Shown in pieces: positions 25,744-33,607 of a DNA stretch of 64,000 nucleotides; the first letter of the stretch is position 1; every line of letters begins with the position of its first letter. This stretch comes from Streptomyces exfoliatus (GTDB lineage: Bacteria > Actinomycetota > Actinomycetes > Streptomycetales > Streptomycetaceae). A model generated the notes under the pieces. It had not been told where the DNA came from. It saw nothing but the letters and a program-made list of their open reading frames with translations, and ran no database searches. Position numbers and translations under genes: made by a program. Where the stretch lies: the NCBI RefSeq assembly GCF_000725545.1, contig NZ_JNZP01000022.1, positions 1 to 64,000 on the forward strand, read 5' to 3'.

Positions 25744-27140
25744 ACCGCCTCCTGCAGCGGATGGTCATGGCGGCGGCCGAGGGTGGAGAGCACGGCGCCC
25801 GCGGCGCTGAAACCGCTGCGGACGGCACCCTCCATGGTCGCGGGCCAGCCTGTGGCGGTCCAGGCCCCGGCCAGGTACAGCCCCGGGGCACGGGTGCGGG
25901 CGCCGGGGCGCAGCCGGCCGACGCCCGGGGTGGGGGCGAACGTCGCCGTCCGCTCCCTGGTGACGAAGAAGTCGCGGATCCCGGCGCCGCGGGCGGCGGG
26001 CAGCAGCCGCTCCAGCTCGGGAAGGTACTTCGCGCGCAGGGCGGCGACGGGTTCGTCGATCTCGTCCTGGGCGGCGGACTGGGAGACGGCGAGGTACTGT
26101 CCGCCGCCGGTGAGTCCGGAGGAGTCGGTGCGGTCGAAGACCCACTGCACCGGGGAGCCGAGGGTGGTGAAGAAGGGCCGCTTCAGGACCTTGCGGTCGT
26201 AGACGACGTGCAGGTTGAGGATGGGGGCGGTCGCGATGTCGAGGAGCCGGTCGGGGTCGTCGAGGGCGCCCTCGGGCAGCAGTCCGTGGGTCTCCTGCTG
26301 CGGTACGGCGAGGACGACGGCGTCCGCGGTGAGCGTCTCGCCGGGTACGTCGACGGTCCAACGTCCGTCGTCGGTACGGGAGATCCGGTCGGCCTTGGTG
26401 CGGAGCAGGGTGCGGACGCCGAGGGCGTCGAGCTCCTTCGCGGCCCGGGTGTCGTGGAGTTCACCGAGCGGGACGTGGGCCCAACCGATGTCGGCGGCAC
26501 CGGGCTCGGACAGCAGACCGGTCTTGAAGACCATCGCGGCGAGGCCCATGGAGGCCTGCGGGGCGGGGGCGTTGAGGGTGGGGATGCCGACGAGGTCCCA
26601 CAGGGCCTCGACGGCGCGCGGGGACTGCCCGTGGCGGCCGAGCCAGGTGGCGAAGTCGACGCCGTCGAGCGCCGGGTCGGCGGGGTCGAGCTTCTTCAGG
26701 GCGAGCGCGGCCCGGCCGACGGAGGCACGCTCGGCGAGCGAGAGGTGCGGGTACGTGGCGAGGCTGCGCGCGAGGTGCAGCGGGACGGGGAGGTTGTCGC
26801 GGCGGATCCGGCCGAGCCGGGGTCCGCGGGGGTGGCCGACGTCGAGGACGGGCACGTCGAGGCGGTCCTGGACGGGTGCGAGCCGGGCGGCGTCGATCCG
26901 GTCGAGGAACCAGCGGTAGGCGGTGCAGCAGCGCAGGTAGACGTGCTGGCCGTTGTCGACCGTGAGGTCGCCACGGCGGAAGGAGAAGGCGAGGCCGCCG
27001 AGCCGGGGCCTGCCTTCGAGGAGGGTGACGCCGACTCCGGCCTCGGCGAGCCGGAGCGCGGTGGTGATCCCGGCGAGCCCGCCGCCGACGACGACGGCGT
27101 GGGGCTGCCGGGCCTCTCGCTCGGTTCCTTCGTGGGTCAC
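25740..27140 (-). CDS. hpnE: Hydroxysqualene dehydroxylase HpnE
   Basis: A 466-residue flavoprotein from GTG 27140, chosen because GGAGG lies 5 bases upstream and the start overlaps the preceding 29-aa frame (GTGA). An upstream GTG at 27230 is possible but is one base from AGGAGG. The Rossmann dinucleotide motif AVVVGGGLAGITTALRLAEAG is followed by GRPRLGGLAFSF. The C-terminal FAD segment is PGLYLAGAWTATGWPATMEGAV. HpnE removes the hydroxyl of hydroxysqualene, giving squalene. It completes the HpnC-HpnD-HpnE route that replaces squalene synthase. Confidence 0.93.
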   Translation of the reverse strand: MTHEGTEREARQPHAVVVGGGLAGITTALRLAEAGVGVTLLEGRPRLGGLAFSFRRGDLTVDNGQHVYLRCCTAYRWFLDRIDAARLAPVQDRLDVPVLDVGHPRGPRLGRIRRDNLPVPLHLARSLATYPHLSLAERASVGRAALALKKLDPADPALDGVDFATWLGRHGQSPRAVEALWDLVGIPTLNAPAPQASMGLAAMVFKTGLLSEPGAADIGWAHVPLGELHDTRAAKELDALGVRTLLRTKADRISRTDDGRWTVDVPGETLTADAVVLAVPQQETHGLLPEGALDDPDRLLDIATAPILNLHVVYDRKVLKRPFFTTLGSPVQWVFDRTDSSGLTGGGQYLAVSQSAAQDEIDEPVAALRAKYLPELERLLPAARGAGIRDFFVTRERTATFAPTPGVGRLRPGARTRAPGLYLAGAWTATGWPATMEGAVRSGFSAAGAVLSTLGRRHDHPLQEAV

Positions 27141-27226
27141 GCGGCCTCCGTTCGGGTCGTCGCGGGCAGGGACGCCGGGGCGGCGTCCGGGGTTGCCCGG
27201 CGGGCGGGGGCGTACGGAACGATCAT
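27137..27226 (-). CDS. 29-residue ORF coupled between hpnD and hpnE
   Basis: An ATG at 27226 overlaps the hpnD stop (ATGA) and has AGGAGG 5 bases upstream, inside hpnD. The frame reads MIVPYAPARRATPDAAPASL and nine more residues (PATTRTEAA), and its stop overlaps the hpnE start (GTGA). Both junctions are ideal for coupled translation. From memory, tiny proteins annotated DUF6380 are seen at this position in other streptomycetes, and the RRAT...ASL text may be related. That link is unverified. It may exist to carry ribosomes to hpnE. Confidence 0.55.
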   Translation of the reverse strand: MIVPYAPARRATPDAAPASLPATTRTEAA

Positions 27227-28173
27227 GCACGCCTCCTGACCGTACGGCGGGCGATGTGGCGGGTGTCGAGGCCGGAGAGACCGCGCACCGCGACGTACGC
27301 CTTCTCGCGGCCCGGCAGCGAGACCCGGCCGCGCAGCACGGCCCCGGGGTCGCGTTCGATCCGGTCGAGGAGGCGGCGGTAGATGCCGGCCATGGCGGCG
27401 ACGCAGGCGCCGCTGCGCCGGTCGAGCATGGGCAGCAGCCGGTAGCCCTCGGCGAACAGGGCGCGGGCGCGCCGCACTTCGAAGTGGACGAGGCCGTCGA
27501 AGTCGGCGCCGGCGGGCGGGGCCTCGCCGCCGAAGCCCTCGCCGCAGCCGAACTTGGCGAGGTCGTCGGCCGGCAGGTAGGTCCGCCCGTTCTCCGCGTC
27601 CTCGCGTACGTCCCTGAGGATGTTGGTGAGTTGGAGCGCGAGGCCCAGGGTGTCGGCGTACTCGGGGGCGCGGTCGGCGCCCTGGGCGCCGGGCGCGGTG
27701 CCGAAGACGCCGAGGGAGAGCCGGCCGATCGCCCCGGCGACGCAGCGGCAGTAGACCTTGAGGTCGTCCCAGGTCTCGAAGGTGGCGCCGTGGACGTCCA
27801 TGAGGACGCCGTCGATGAGTTCGTCGAGGCCGTCGAGCGGGATCGGGAAGCGGCGGGCCGAGTCGGCGAGGGCGACGGCGACGGGGTCGGTGTCGTCCTC
27901 CTCGACCTCTCCGGCGCGGATCCGGTCGAGCAGGGCGCGGGTGGCCTCCAGGCGCTCCCGCTTGACCTCGGGCGCGAGCGTGCCGTCGCCGATGTCGTCG
28001 ACGCGCCGGGAGAAGGCGTACAGGGCGGACATCGCCTGGCGCTTCTCGGCCGGGAGCAGCCGGATCCCGTAGGCGAAGTTGCGCGCCTGCTGTCCGGTGA
28101 CCGCCTCGCAGTAGCTGTAGGCGGCCTGTACCGGTGCGGACGACTGGGGGTGTCCCTCCACGGTCGCGCTCAC
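27223..28173 (-). CDS. hpnD: Presqualene diphosphate synthase HpnD
   Basis: A 316-residue trans-isoprenyl diphosphate synthase-like enzyme. The GTG at 28173 overlaps the hpnC stop (GTGA). The two Asp motifs are YAFSRRVDDIGDG near residue 53 and LTNILRDVREDAENGRTYLP near 185. The second fits squalene/phytoene synthases well. HpnD joins two farnesyl diphosphates head to head into presqualene diphosphate. The sequence is soluble apart from the usual amphipathic helices. Neighbours hpnC and hpnE complete squalene formation. Confidence 0.93.
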   Translation of the reverse strand: MSATVEGHPQSSAPVQAAYSYCEAVTGQQARNFAYGIRLLPAEKRQAMSALYAFSRRVDDIGDGTLAPEVKRERLEATRALLDRIRAGEVEEDDTDPVAVALADSARRFPIPLDGLDELIDGVLMDVHGATFETWDDLKVYCRCVAGAIGRLSLGVFGTAPGAQGADRAPEYADTLGLALQLTNILRDVREDAENGRTYLPADDLAKFGCGEGFGGEAPPAGADFDGLVHFEVRRARALFAEGYRLLPMLDRRSGACVAAMAGIYRRLLDRIERDPGAVLRGRVSLPGREKAYVAVRGLSGLDTRHIARRTVRRRA

Positions 28174-29081
28174 CCCTCTCTCCGCGCGCGGAGCAGAACC
28201 GCTCCCGCCTGGCGCATCAGGTTCGGCTTGGTGGACTTCGGTGGGCCGGTCAGTACGTCGAATCCGGCGTCGGTGATCGCGTCGAGCGCCGCGAGTCCTC
28301 CGGCGGTGAATCCCGCGAGGAGGAGGCGGAGCCGGCCGTGGACGCTGCCGACGAGCGGGCTGCCCGCGTGCAGCAGTGCGCGGGCCCGCTCGGCCTCGAA
28401 GGCGATCAGGGCGCGGACGGAGGCGCCGGCGGTGGGCTCGGCCAGGTCGGCCTCGGTGACGTGGAACCGCTTCAGGTCCTCGGCGGGCAGGTAGATCCGG
28501 TCGCGTCCGAGGTCCTCGGCGACGTCCTGGAGGTGCTCGACGATCTGCAGGGCGGTGCAGATCTCGTCGGAGCGCCTGATCCGCTCGGGGGTGTCGGTGC
28601 CGGTGATCGCGAGGACGAGCCGGCCGACGGGATTGGCGGAGAGTTCGCAGTACGCGAGGAGGTCGTCGTACGTCTCGTAGCGGCCGACCCGCTGGTCCTG
28701 GCGGTTGGCGGCGATGAGGCCGAGGAAGGGCTCGGGGGTGAGCCCGCACCGTCGGACGGTCGGCTGGAGGTCCCGCAGCAGGGGGTGGCGCGGGCTGCCG
28801 TCGAAGACGCGGCGCAGGTCGGCCTCGAAGGCGTCGAGGAAGGCGAGCCGGTCCTCGGCGGTCTCGGGGTCGAGGCCGAGGTGGATGGCGTCGGCGCCGC
28901 CGGGGGCGAGGTCGCCGTCGCCGATGTCGTCGACGAGGCGGGCGAAACCGTAGACGGCCATCAGGTCGTCGCGCCAGGCCCGGGGCAGGAAGAAGGGGGC
29001 CACGGGGAAGTTCTCGTCCGCGGCCTTGCCGAGTGTGGCGTGCGAGGAGGCGTCGGGGCGCGCCTGCCTGGTGTCCGTCAC
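28170..29081 (-). CDS. hpnC: Hydroxysqualene synthase HpnC
   Basis: A 303-residue squalene/phytoene synthase-family protein, first large gene of the hopanoid operon. The N-terminal signature is TLGKAADENFPVAPFFLPR. Asp motifs are RLVDDIGDGDL near residue 50 and ALQIVEHLQDVAEDLGRDRIYLP near 180, the latter with His/Gln replacing the usual text, as in HpnC. The enzyme turns presqualene diphosphate into hydroxysqualene. The GTG start overlaps the stop of a 20-codon frame upstream. No strong ribosome-binding site is seen, so coupling to that frame is plausible. Confidence 0.92.
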   Translation of the reverse strand: MTDTRQARPDASSHATLGKAADENFPVAPFFLPRAWRDDLMAVYGFARLVDDIGDGDLAPGGADAIHLGLDPETAEDRLAFLDAFEADLRRVFDGSPRHPLLRDLQPTVRRCGLTPEPFLGLIAANRQDQRVGRYETYDDLLAYCELSANPVGRLVLAITGTDTPERIRRSDEICTALQIVEHLQDVAEDLGRDRIYLPAEDLKRFHVTEADLAEPTAGASVRALIAFEAERARALLHAGSPLVGSVHGRLRLLLAGFTAGGLAALDAITDAGFDVLTGPPKSTKPNLMRQAGAVLLRARREG

Positions 29082-29140
29082 AGGTCACTGCCCGCCGGAG
29101 GGACGGCGACACCCTCATGGAGCTGGAGATTCTGCGTCAT
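29078..29140 (-). CDS. Possible 20-residue leader ORF of the hopanoid operon
   Basis: ATG 29140 opens a 20-codon frame (starting MTQNLQLHEGVAVPP) whose stop overlaps the hpnC GTG. A GTG three codons earlier is nearer to GGGAG. hpnC itself lacks a clear ribosome-binding site. A start with A as next base always creates a TGA in the other frame, so chance is not excluded. Confidence 0.3.
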   Translation of the reverse strand: MTQNLQLHEGVAVPPAGSDL

Positions 29141-29394
29141 GGCCGTCACGTCTCCCGTTCTACACTGCCGATCCAATCCATCCTATTTCGGACACGCCGC
29201 CGACCCCCGCCCATAGGGCTGCCGCCCGGGGGCTCATTGGCCGTGGGGTATCGCCCTACTTGCCGCGAAACAGACCGCTCCAGCTTACGTTGTACGACGT
29301 CCGTCGGCGTTCCGGGGTGCCGGGCGGCGGCAACCTCACCCGTACGGGTCATCAACCCGGCGGTGAGACAAGGGAGTTCGACTTGCAGGGAGAC
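29082..29394. other. Upstream region of the hopanoid operon
   Basis: This 313-base stretch lies between the TetR stop and hpnC. Apart from the small leader frame I see no gene. It must carry the hopanoid promoter on the minus strand. TAGGAT and TAGAAC hexamers occur there, but I found no well-spaced partner element and make no promoter call. No terminator hairpin is obvious after the TetR gene. Confidence 0.4.
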
Positions 29395-30042
29395 TCAGAG
29401 GGCGCGCGCGCCCGAGACCACCATGGCGAGGGTCGTCTCGACGACGGCGTTCCTGCGCTGCGCGGGAAGGCGGCGAAGGGGCCCGTCGACCAGCAGGAGT
29501 GACAGTCCGTGCACGGCCGACCACGCGGCGGCGCCGGTGGCGGGGCGGGTGCCGGGCCGGGCGGCGCCGGACCGGGCGAGCGTCTCAAGCGCCTCCCTCA
29601 GCAGGGTGAAGGCGCGGATCTCGGGCTCGGCCTGCGGCCGCTCCTGCGCCGGTTCGTCCGGGGCGGCGGGGCGGGGGACGCAGAACGCGGCCCGGTAGAG
29701 GCCGGGCTGCTCGACGGCGAAGCCGACGTACCCCCGGCAGAGGGCGGCGACCCGGCGCTCGGCCGCCAGGGCGGGGTCGTCGGCGCCCGGCTCGCGGGCG
29801 GCGGCCCGCTCCATGGAGTCGGCGAGTTCGCGCCGGGCGTGGGTCCTGACGGTGAGCAGCAGTTCACCGCGTCCGTCGAAGTGCCGGTAGGCGGCGGTGG
29901 GCGAGACGCCGACCCGGCGGGCCGCCTCGCGCAGGACGACCCGCTCGGGGCCGCCCTCGGTGGCGAGGGCGACGGCCGCGCAGATCAGCGCGTTGCGCAG
30001 ATCGCCGTGATGATAGGTGTTTCCCCCCGAGATCGCTGCCAT
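29395..30042 (-). CDS. TetR family transcriptional regulator
   Basis: A 215-residue protein. The helix-turn-helix (LRNALICAAVALATEGG, LREAARRVGVSPTAAYRHF) covers residues 15-60. The C-terminal domain contains a segment RRVAALCRGYVGFAVEQPGLYRAAF typical of the TetR group with the C-terminal domain PF13305-like fold, and AWSAVHGLSLLLVDGPLRRL. The ligand is unknown. A partial dyad lies just upstream of its start, suggesting autorepression. It is located between the export operon and the hopanoid operon, both minus strand, so it could regulate hpnC expression by read-through or binding. Confidence 0.9.
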   Translation of the reverse strand: MAAISGGNTYHHGDLRNALICAAVALATEGGPERVVLREAARRVGVSPTAAYRHFDGRGELLLTVRTHARRELADSMERAAAREPGADDPALAAERRVAALCRGYVGFAVEQPGLYRAAFCVPRPAAPDEPAQERPQAEPEIRAFTLLREALETLARSGAARPGTRPATGAAAWSAVHGLSLLLVDGPLRRLPAQRRNAVVETTLAMVVSGARAL

Positions 30043-30058
30043 GGGCTCATCCTGCCCG

Positions 30059-30077
30059 ATGTTGACCGCATGAACAT
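30059..30077. promoter_or_regulatory. Dyad upstream of the TetR gene
   Basis: ATGTT and AACAT arms flank nine bases, 17-35 bases upstream of the TetR start, with further symmetric A/T positions inside. A 19-base site of this form fits TetR autoregulation. Confidence 0.4.
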
Positions 30078-30100
30078 TCCAGGTGGCGGAGCGACGCGCG

Positions 30101-30142
30101 AAAAACGGAAGAGCCCCTACCGGATGATTCCGGCAGGGGCTC
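30101..30142 (-). terminator. Rho-independent terminator of the export operon
   Basis: On the minus strand the arms GAGCCCCTGCCGG and CCGGTAGGGGCTC (one mismatch) form a 13-base stem with a six-base loop, followed by TTCCGTTTTT. It lies 24 bases after the ABC ATPase stop. Confidence 0.85.
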
Positions 30143-30165
30143 CTCGCGGGACCGAACGACAGACC

Positions 30166-30963
30166 CTATCGAGCGGTCTCGCGCTCGTACGCCTTGAGCA
30201 CCTCGTCCGTGGGGCCGTCCATCAGGAGCTGCCCCTTCTCCAGCCAGAGCACCCGGTCGCAGGTGTCCCGGATGGACTTGTTGCTGTGGCTCACCAGGAA
30301 GACCGTTCCGGCCTCCTTGCGGAGCTCGCGGATGCGCTCCTCGGAGCGGATCTGGAACTTGCGGTCGCCGGTCGCGAGCGCCTCGTCGATGAGGAGGACG
30401 TCGTGGTTCTTGGCGGCCGCGATGGCGAAACGGAGCCGGGCGCCCATACCGGAGGAGTACGTGCGCATGGGCAGGCTGATGAAGTCGCCCTTCTCGTTGA
30501 TGCCCGAGAAGTCGACGATCCCCTCGTAGCGCGAGCGGACCTCCTCGCGGCTCATGCCCATGGCGAGACCGCCCAGGATCACGTTGCGCTCACCGGTGAG
30601 GTCGTTCATGAGCGCCGCGTTGACGCCCAGGAGCGAGGGCTGCCCGTCGGTGTAGACCTTGCCGCTCTCGGTGGGGAGCAGACCGGCGACGGCGCGGAGC
30701 AGGGTGGACTTGCCGGAGCCGTTGGAGCCGATGAGCCCGATGGCCTCGCCCCGGTAGGCGGTGAAGGTGACGCCGCGGACCGCGTGGACCTTGCGGACGC
30801 CCCGGGTGACCTCGGCCTTTCCGCGGCCGACGATCCGGCTGAGCGCCGCCGTGGCGCTGCCCTTGCCGCCGCCGCCGGCGTTGACCCGGTAGACGATGTG
30901 GACGTCGTCGCAGATGACGGTGGGAACGTCGGACCGGTCGGTGTTCGTGTTCGTATCAGCCAC
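30166..30963 (-). CDS. ABC transporter ATPase, polysaccharide/teichoic-acid export type (TagH/Wzt-like)
   Basis: A 265-residue ATPase. Walker A is IGLIGSNGSGKSTLLR near residue 78, the signature is YSSGMGARLRFAIA near 167, and Walker B is VLLIDEALATGD near 190. The EALATGD form and the short Q-loop region LLGVNAALMNDLTG are typical of exporters of wall glycopolymers and O-antigens. There is no carbohydrate-binding C-terminal domain. The GTG start overlaps the permease stop by 8 bases. It powers export of the product made by the upstream genes, as inferred from context. Confidence 0.92.
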   Translation of the reverse strand: MADTNTNTDRSDVPTVICDDVHIVYRVNAGGGGKGSATAALSRIVGRGKAEVTRGVRKVHAVRGVTFTAYRGEAIGLIGSNGSGKSTLLRAVAGLLPTESGKVYTDGQPSLLGVNAALMNDLTGERNVILGGLAMGMSREEVRSRYEGIVDFSGINEKGDFISLPMRTYSSGMGARLRFAIAAAKNHDVLLIDEALATGDRKFQIRSEERIRELRKEAGTVFLVSHSNKSIRDTCDRVLWLEKGQLLMDGPTDEVLKAYERETAR

Positions 30964-31885
30964 GGCCGTACCTCTCCTCGGCCTTCCAGAAGTAGACGAA
31001 GCCGCCGATGCCGAAGGCCAGCGCCCAGCCGAGCGCGGTCATCCAGACGTGCGCCGGCAGGTTCTCCGCGCCGTAGCCCTCGATGAGGGAGAAGCGGATC
31101 AGGTCCATGTAGACGGCCGCCGGGTTGTACATGAGGACGTCGGCGATCCAGGCCGGCTTGTCGGCGAGCATCACCGGGATCGAGAACATCACGCCGGAGG
31201 CGTACATCCAGGTGCGCATGACGAACGGCATCAGCTGGGCGAGGTCGGGCGTCTTGGAGCCCATCCTCGCCACGATCATGGCGAGTCCGACGTTGAAGAC
31301 GAACTGCAGGAACAGCGCCGGGATCAGCAGCAGCCAGCGGAGCGAGGGGTAGCTGCCGAAGGCGATGGCGACCGCCACGAGCACGATCATCGAGAACATC
31401 AGCTGCTGGAGCTGCTGCAGGGAGAACGAGATGGGCAGCGTGGCGCGGGGGAAGTGCAGGGCCCGGACGAGGCCCAGGTTGCCCGAGATCGCCCGGACGC
31501 CGGCCATGACCGAGCTCTGGGTGAAGGTGAACACGAAGATGCCGGTGACCAGGAAGGGGATGTAGACGCCCTTGGTCATGCCGCGGCCGGCGTCCAGGAT
31601 GAGCCCGAAGATCAGGTAGTAGACGAGGGCGTTCAGGAGCGGGGTCGCCACCTGCCACACCTGGCCCAGCTTCGCCTGGCTGTACTGGGCGGTCAGCTTC
31701 GCAGAGGAGAAGGCCAGGATGAAGTGGCGGCGGCTCCACAGCTCACGGACGTACTCGACGAGGCCGGGCCTGGCGCCGCTGACCGAGAGGCCGTACTTCG
31801 CGGCCAGCGCGGCCGGCGTCAGGCCCTCGTCGACGGACGGGGGCGCGCTCGTCGCGACCGCCCCGCCCTGCTGTGTGTCACTCAC
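30956..31885 (-). CDS. ABC transporter permease, TagG/Wzm type
   Basis: A 309-residue ABC-2 permease starting at GTG. A polar N-terminus of about 60 residues precedes the conserved ELWSRRHFILAFSSAKLTAQYSQ coupling region and about six hydrophobic segments (LLNALVYYLIFGLILDAG, SFSLQQLQQLMFSMIVLVAVAIAF, LFLQFVFNVGLAMIVARMG, LGWALAFGIGGFVYFW). It partners the downstream ATPase. Members flip lipid-linked glycopolymers across the membrane. It is separated by 49 bases from the glycosyltransferase stop, the only notable gap in the operon. Confidence 0.92.
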   Translation of the reverse strand: MSDTQQGGAVATSAPPSVDEGLTPAALAAKYGLSVSGARPGLVEYVRELWSRRHFILAFSSAKLTAQYSQAKLGQVWQVATPLLNALVYYLIFGLILDAGRGMTKGVYIPFLVTGIFVFTFTQSSVMAGVRAISGNLGLVRALHFPRATLPISFSLQQLQQLMFSMIVLVAVAIAFGSYPSLRWLLLIPALFLQFVFNVGLAMIVARMGSKTPDLAQLMPFVMRTWMYASGVMFSIPVMLADKPAWIADVLMYNPAAVYMDLIRFSLIEGYGAENLPAHVWMTALGWALAFGIGGFVYFWKAEERYGRG

Positions 31886-31934
31886 AAGTCGAAACTTTCG
31901 TGTTCAAGATGCGCGGCACGTCGGTACCACGATG

Positions 31935-32819
31935 TCAGACGACCGGGGGGCGACCCAGCCGGGTCAGCCGCCACACCGTACGCCACCTCATGGGGCGGCG
32001 CGGTCCGCAGGGGGTCGTCCAGCCCTCGCGGAATCCGCCGAACCACGCCTTCAGCGCGGGGAGCGAGGGCCGCCGGACCAGGGTGAGCAGAAGCCAGACG
32101 CCGAGATAGACCGGCACCAGGGGCGCGGGCAGATTGCGACGTGCCAGCCACACTCGGTTGCGGGCCACGTTGAAGTGGTACGAGGCGTGCCGGGACGGGG
32201 CTGTGGTGGGGTGCAACAGCACCATGTCGGAACGGTAGTCGATCATCCAGTCGGCGTCGAGCGCGCGCCAGGCGAGGTCGGTCTCCTCGTGCGCGTAGAA
32301 GAACTCGCCCGGCAGGGCGCCCACTTCGGCGAATACCTTGGTGCGCACCGCGTTGGCACCGCCGAGGAAGGTGGTCACCCGGGAGGAGCGCATCGGATCG
32401 GAGGCGCGCAGCCTCGGCACGTGCCGGCGCTGGGTGATCCCGGTCTCCGGGTCGGCGATCCGGAAGGTGATGATGCCGAGCCGCGGGTCCGCGGTGAAGG
32501 CCTGACGGACCAGTTCGGCGGTGTCCGCGTGGGCGAGCAGTCCGTCGTCGTCGAGGAAGAGCAGGACGTCCACGTCGGTGCCGCCGGGGCCGAAGGCCTC
32601 GATGCCGACGTTCCGGCCGGCGGGGATGCCGACGTTCTCCGGGAGGTCCACGGTCCGCACCCAGGCGGGCACCCCGGTGACCGGGGTGCCCTGTCCGACG
32701 ACGACGACCTCGACGGGGTCGCCCTCCTGCTTGGCGACCGAGTCGATCAGCGCGCGCAGGTCGTCGGGGCGGTTGCCCATCGTGATGACGACGGCTCCCA
32801 CCTTGAGCGGCGCACTCAC
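31935..32819 (-). CDS. Glycosyltransferase family 2
   Basis: A 294-residue GT-A enzyme. The start (GTG 32819) has GTGAGG 6 bases upstream. A GTG four codons earlier overlaps the previous stop and is possible. The text is KVGAVVITMGNRPDDLRALIDS, VLLFLDDDGLL for the nucleotide-sugar/metal Asp motif near residue 90, FLGGANAVRTKVFAEVG, and HEETDLAWRALDADW, the acceptor-side ED/E-like block. The C-terminus has an amphipathic or membrane-touching stretch (VPVYLGVWLLLTLVRR). It probably adds a sugar to the lipid or polymer built by this operon. Donor sugar is unknown. Confidence 0.88.
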   Translation of the reverse strand: MSAPLKVGAVVITMGNRPDDLRALIDSVAKQEGDPVEVVVVGQGTPVTGVPAWVRTVDLPENVGIPAGRNVGIEAFGPGGTDVDVLLFLDDDGLLAHADTAELVRQAFTADPRLGIITFRIADPETGITQRRHVPRLRASDPMRSSRVTTFLGGANAVRTKVFAEVGALPGEFFYAHEETDLAWRALDADWMIDYRSDMVLLHPTTAPSRHASYHFNVARNRVWLARRNLPAPLVPVYLGVWLLLTLVRRPSLPALKAWFGGFREGWTTPCGPRRPMRWRTVWRLTRLGRPPVV

Positions 32820-32827
32820 GGCCGGCC

Positions 32828-33607
32828 TCACTTCAGCCTGCTGGAGACCATGATCGACACCAGGTGCAGCACGGTCTGGAGCAGCGCGATGCCGGCGAGG
32901 ACCGCGACACCGACCCGGGTGTAGAACAGGTCGCCGCGGACCTGGTCGACGATCGCCAGGACCACGATGAGCAGCGAGGCCTCGATGCCGAGGACGAGCC
33001 GGTGGAACTTGAGCGCCGCGGCGGCCCTGCGGGCCAGCGCCATGCCGGAGGAGCGCGGCTCGGACGCCGCCTCCTTGACCGGCGGCAGTCCGCCCTGGTG
33101 GCGGGCGACGCCGACGAGGTCGGTCTCGGCCTTGATCAGGATGGCGCCGAGCGCGGCGAGCGTGCCGAGGAAGGCCCACAGCCAGTCGATCCGGCCCGTG
33201 CCCCACAGATCGGCGGCGCGCAGGCCGAAGCCGACGAGGACGGCCGCGTCGCAGAGGTAGGCGCCGACCCGGTCCAGGTACACGCCGCCCAGCGAGAACT
33301 GCTTCTTCCAGCGGGCCACCTCGCCGTCGACGCAGTCGAGCAGCAGGTAGAGCTGGACCATGAGAGCGCCGAGCAGCGCCCCCGGGATCCCGGGCACCAG
33401 CAGGGCCGGTGCCGCGAGGACGCCCGCGATGGTCATGACGTACGTGAGCTGGTTCGGCGTGATCCTGGTGCCGACGAGCTGCCGGGTGATCCTGAGGGAG
33501 ATCTCCCGCATGTACAGGCGGCCGCCCCAGTGCTCTCCGCTGCGCCGGTCCTTGACGCCCGGGGGGTGGACGACCGGGCGGAGCTCAGCTACGGATGGCT
33601 TTGGCAT
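32828..33607 (-). CDS. CDP-alcohol phosphatidyltransferase family membrane enzyme
   Basis: A 259-residue membrane protein with the complete catalytic motif DCVDGEVARWKKQFSLGG followed by YLDRVGAYLCD (Dx2DGx2ARx8Gx3Dx3D) near residue 90-115. Several hydrophobic spans follow (LLVPGIPGALLGALMVQLYLLL, LWAFLGTLAALGAILI, ASLLIVVLAIVDQV, VAVLAGIALLQTVLHLVSIM). Members transfer a phospho-alcohol from CDP-linked donor to an alcohol, as in phosphatidylinositol or CDP-archaeol chemistry. Its start lies 23 bases inside the dehydrogenase gene. Donor is probably made by the nucleotidyltransferase gene upstream. Confidence 0.9.
   Translation of the reverse strand: MPKPSVAELRPVVHPPGVKDRRSGEHWGGRLYMREISLRITRQLVGTRITPNQLTYVMTIAGVLAAPALLVPGIPGALLGALMVQLYLLLDCVDGEVARWKKQFSLGGVYLDRVGAYLCDAAVLVGFGLRAADLWGTGRIDWLWAFLGTLAALGAILIKAETDLVGVARHQGGLPPVKEAASEPRSSGMALARRAAAALKFHRLVLGIEASLLIVVLAIVDQVRGDLFYTRVGVAVLAGIALLQTVLHLVSIMVSSRLK

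Noticed and set aside
29150..29220. Hopanoid operon promoter
   Set aside because: TAGGAT and TAGAAC occur, but no -35-like element sits at 16-18 bases from either, so I left it uncalled.
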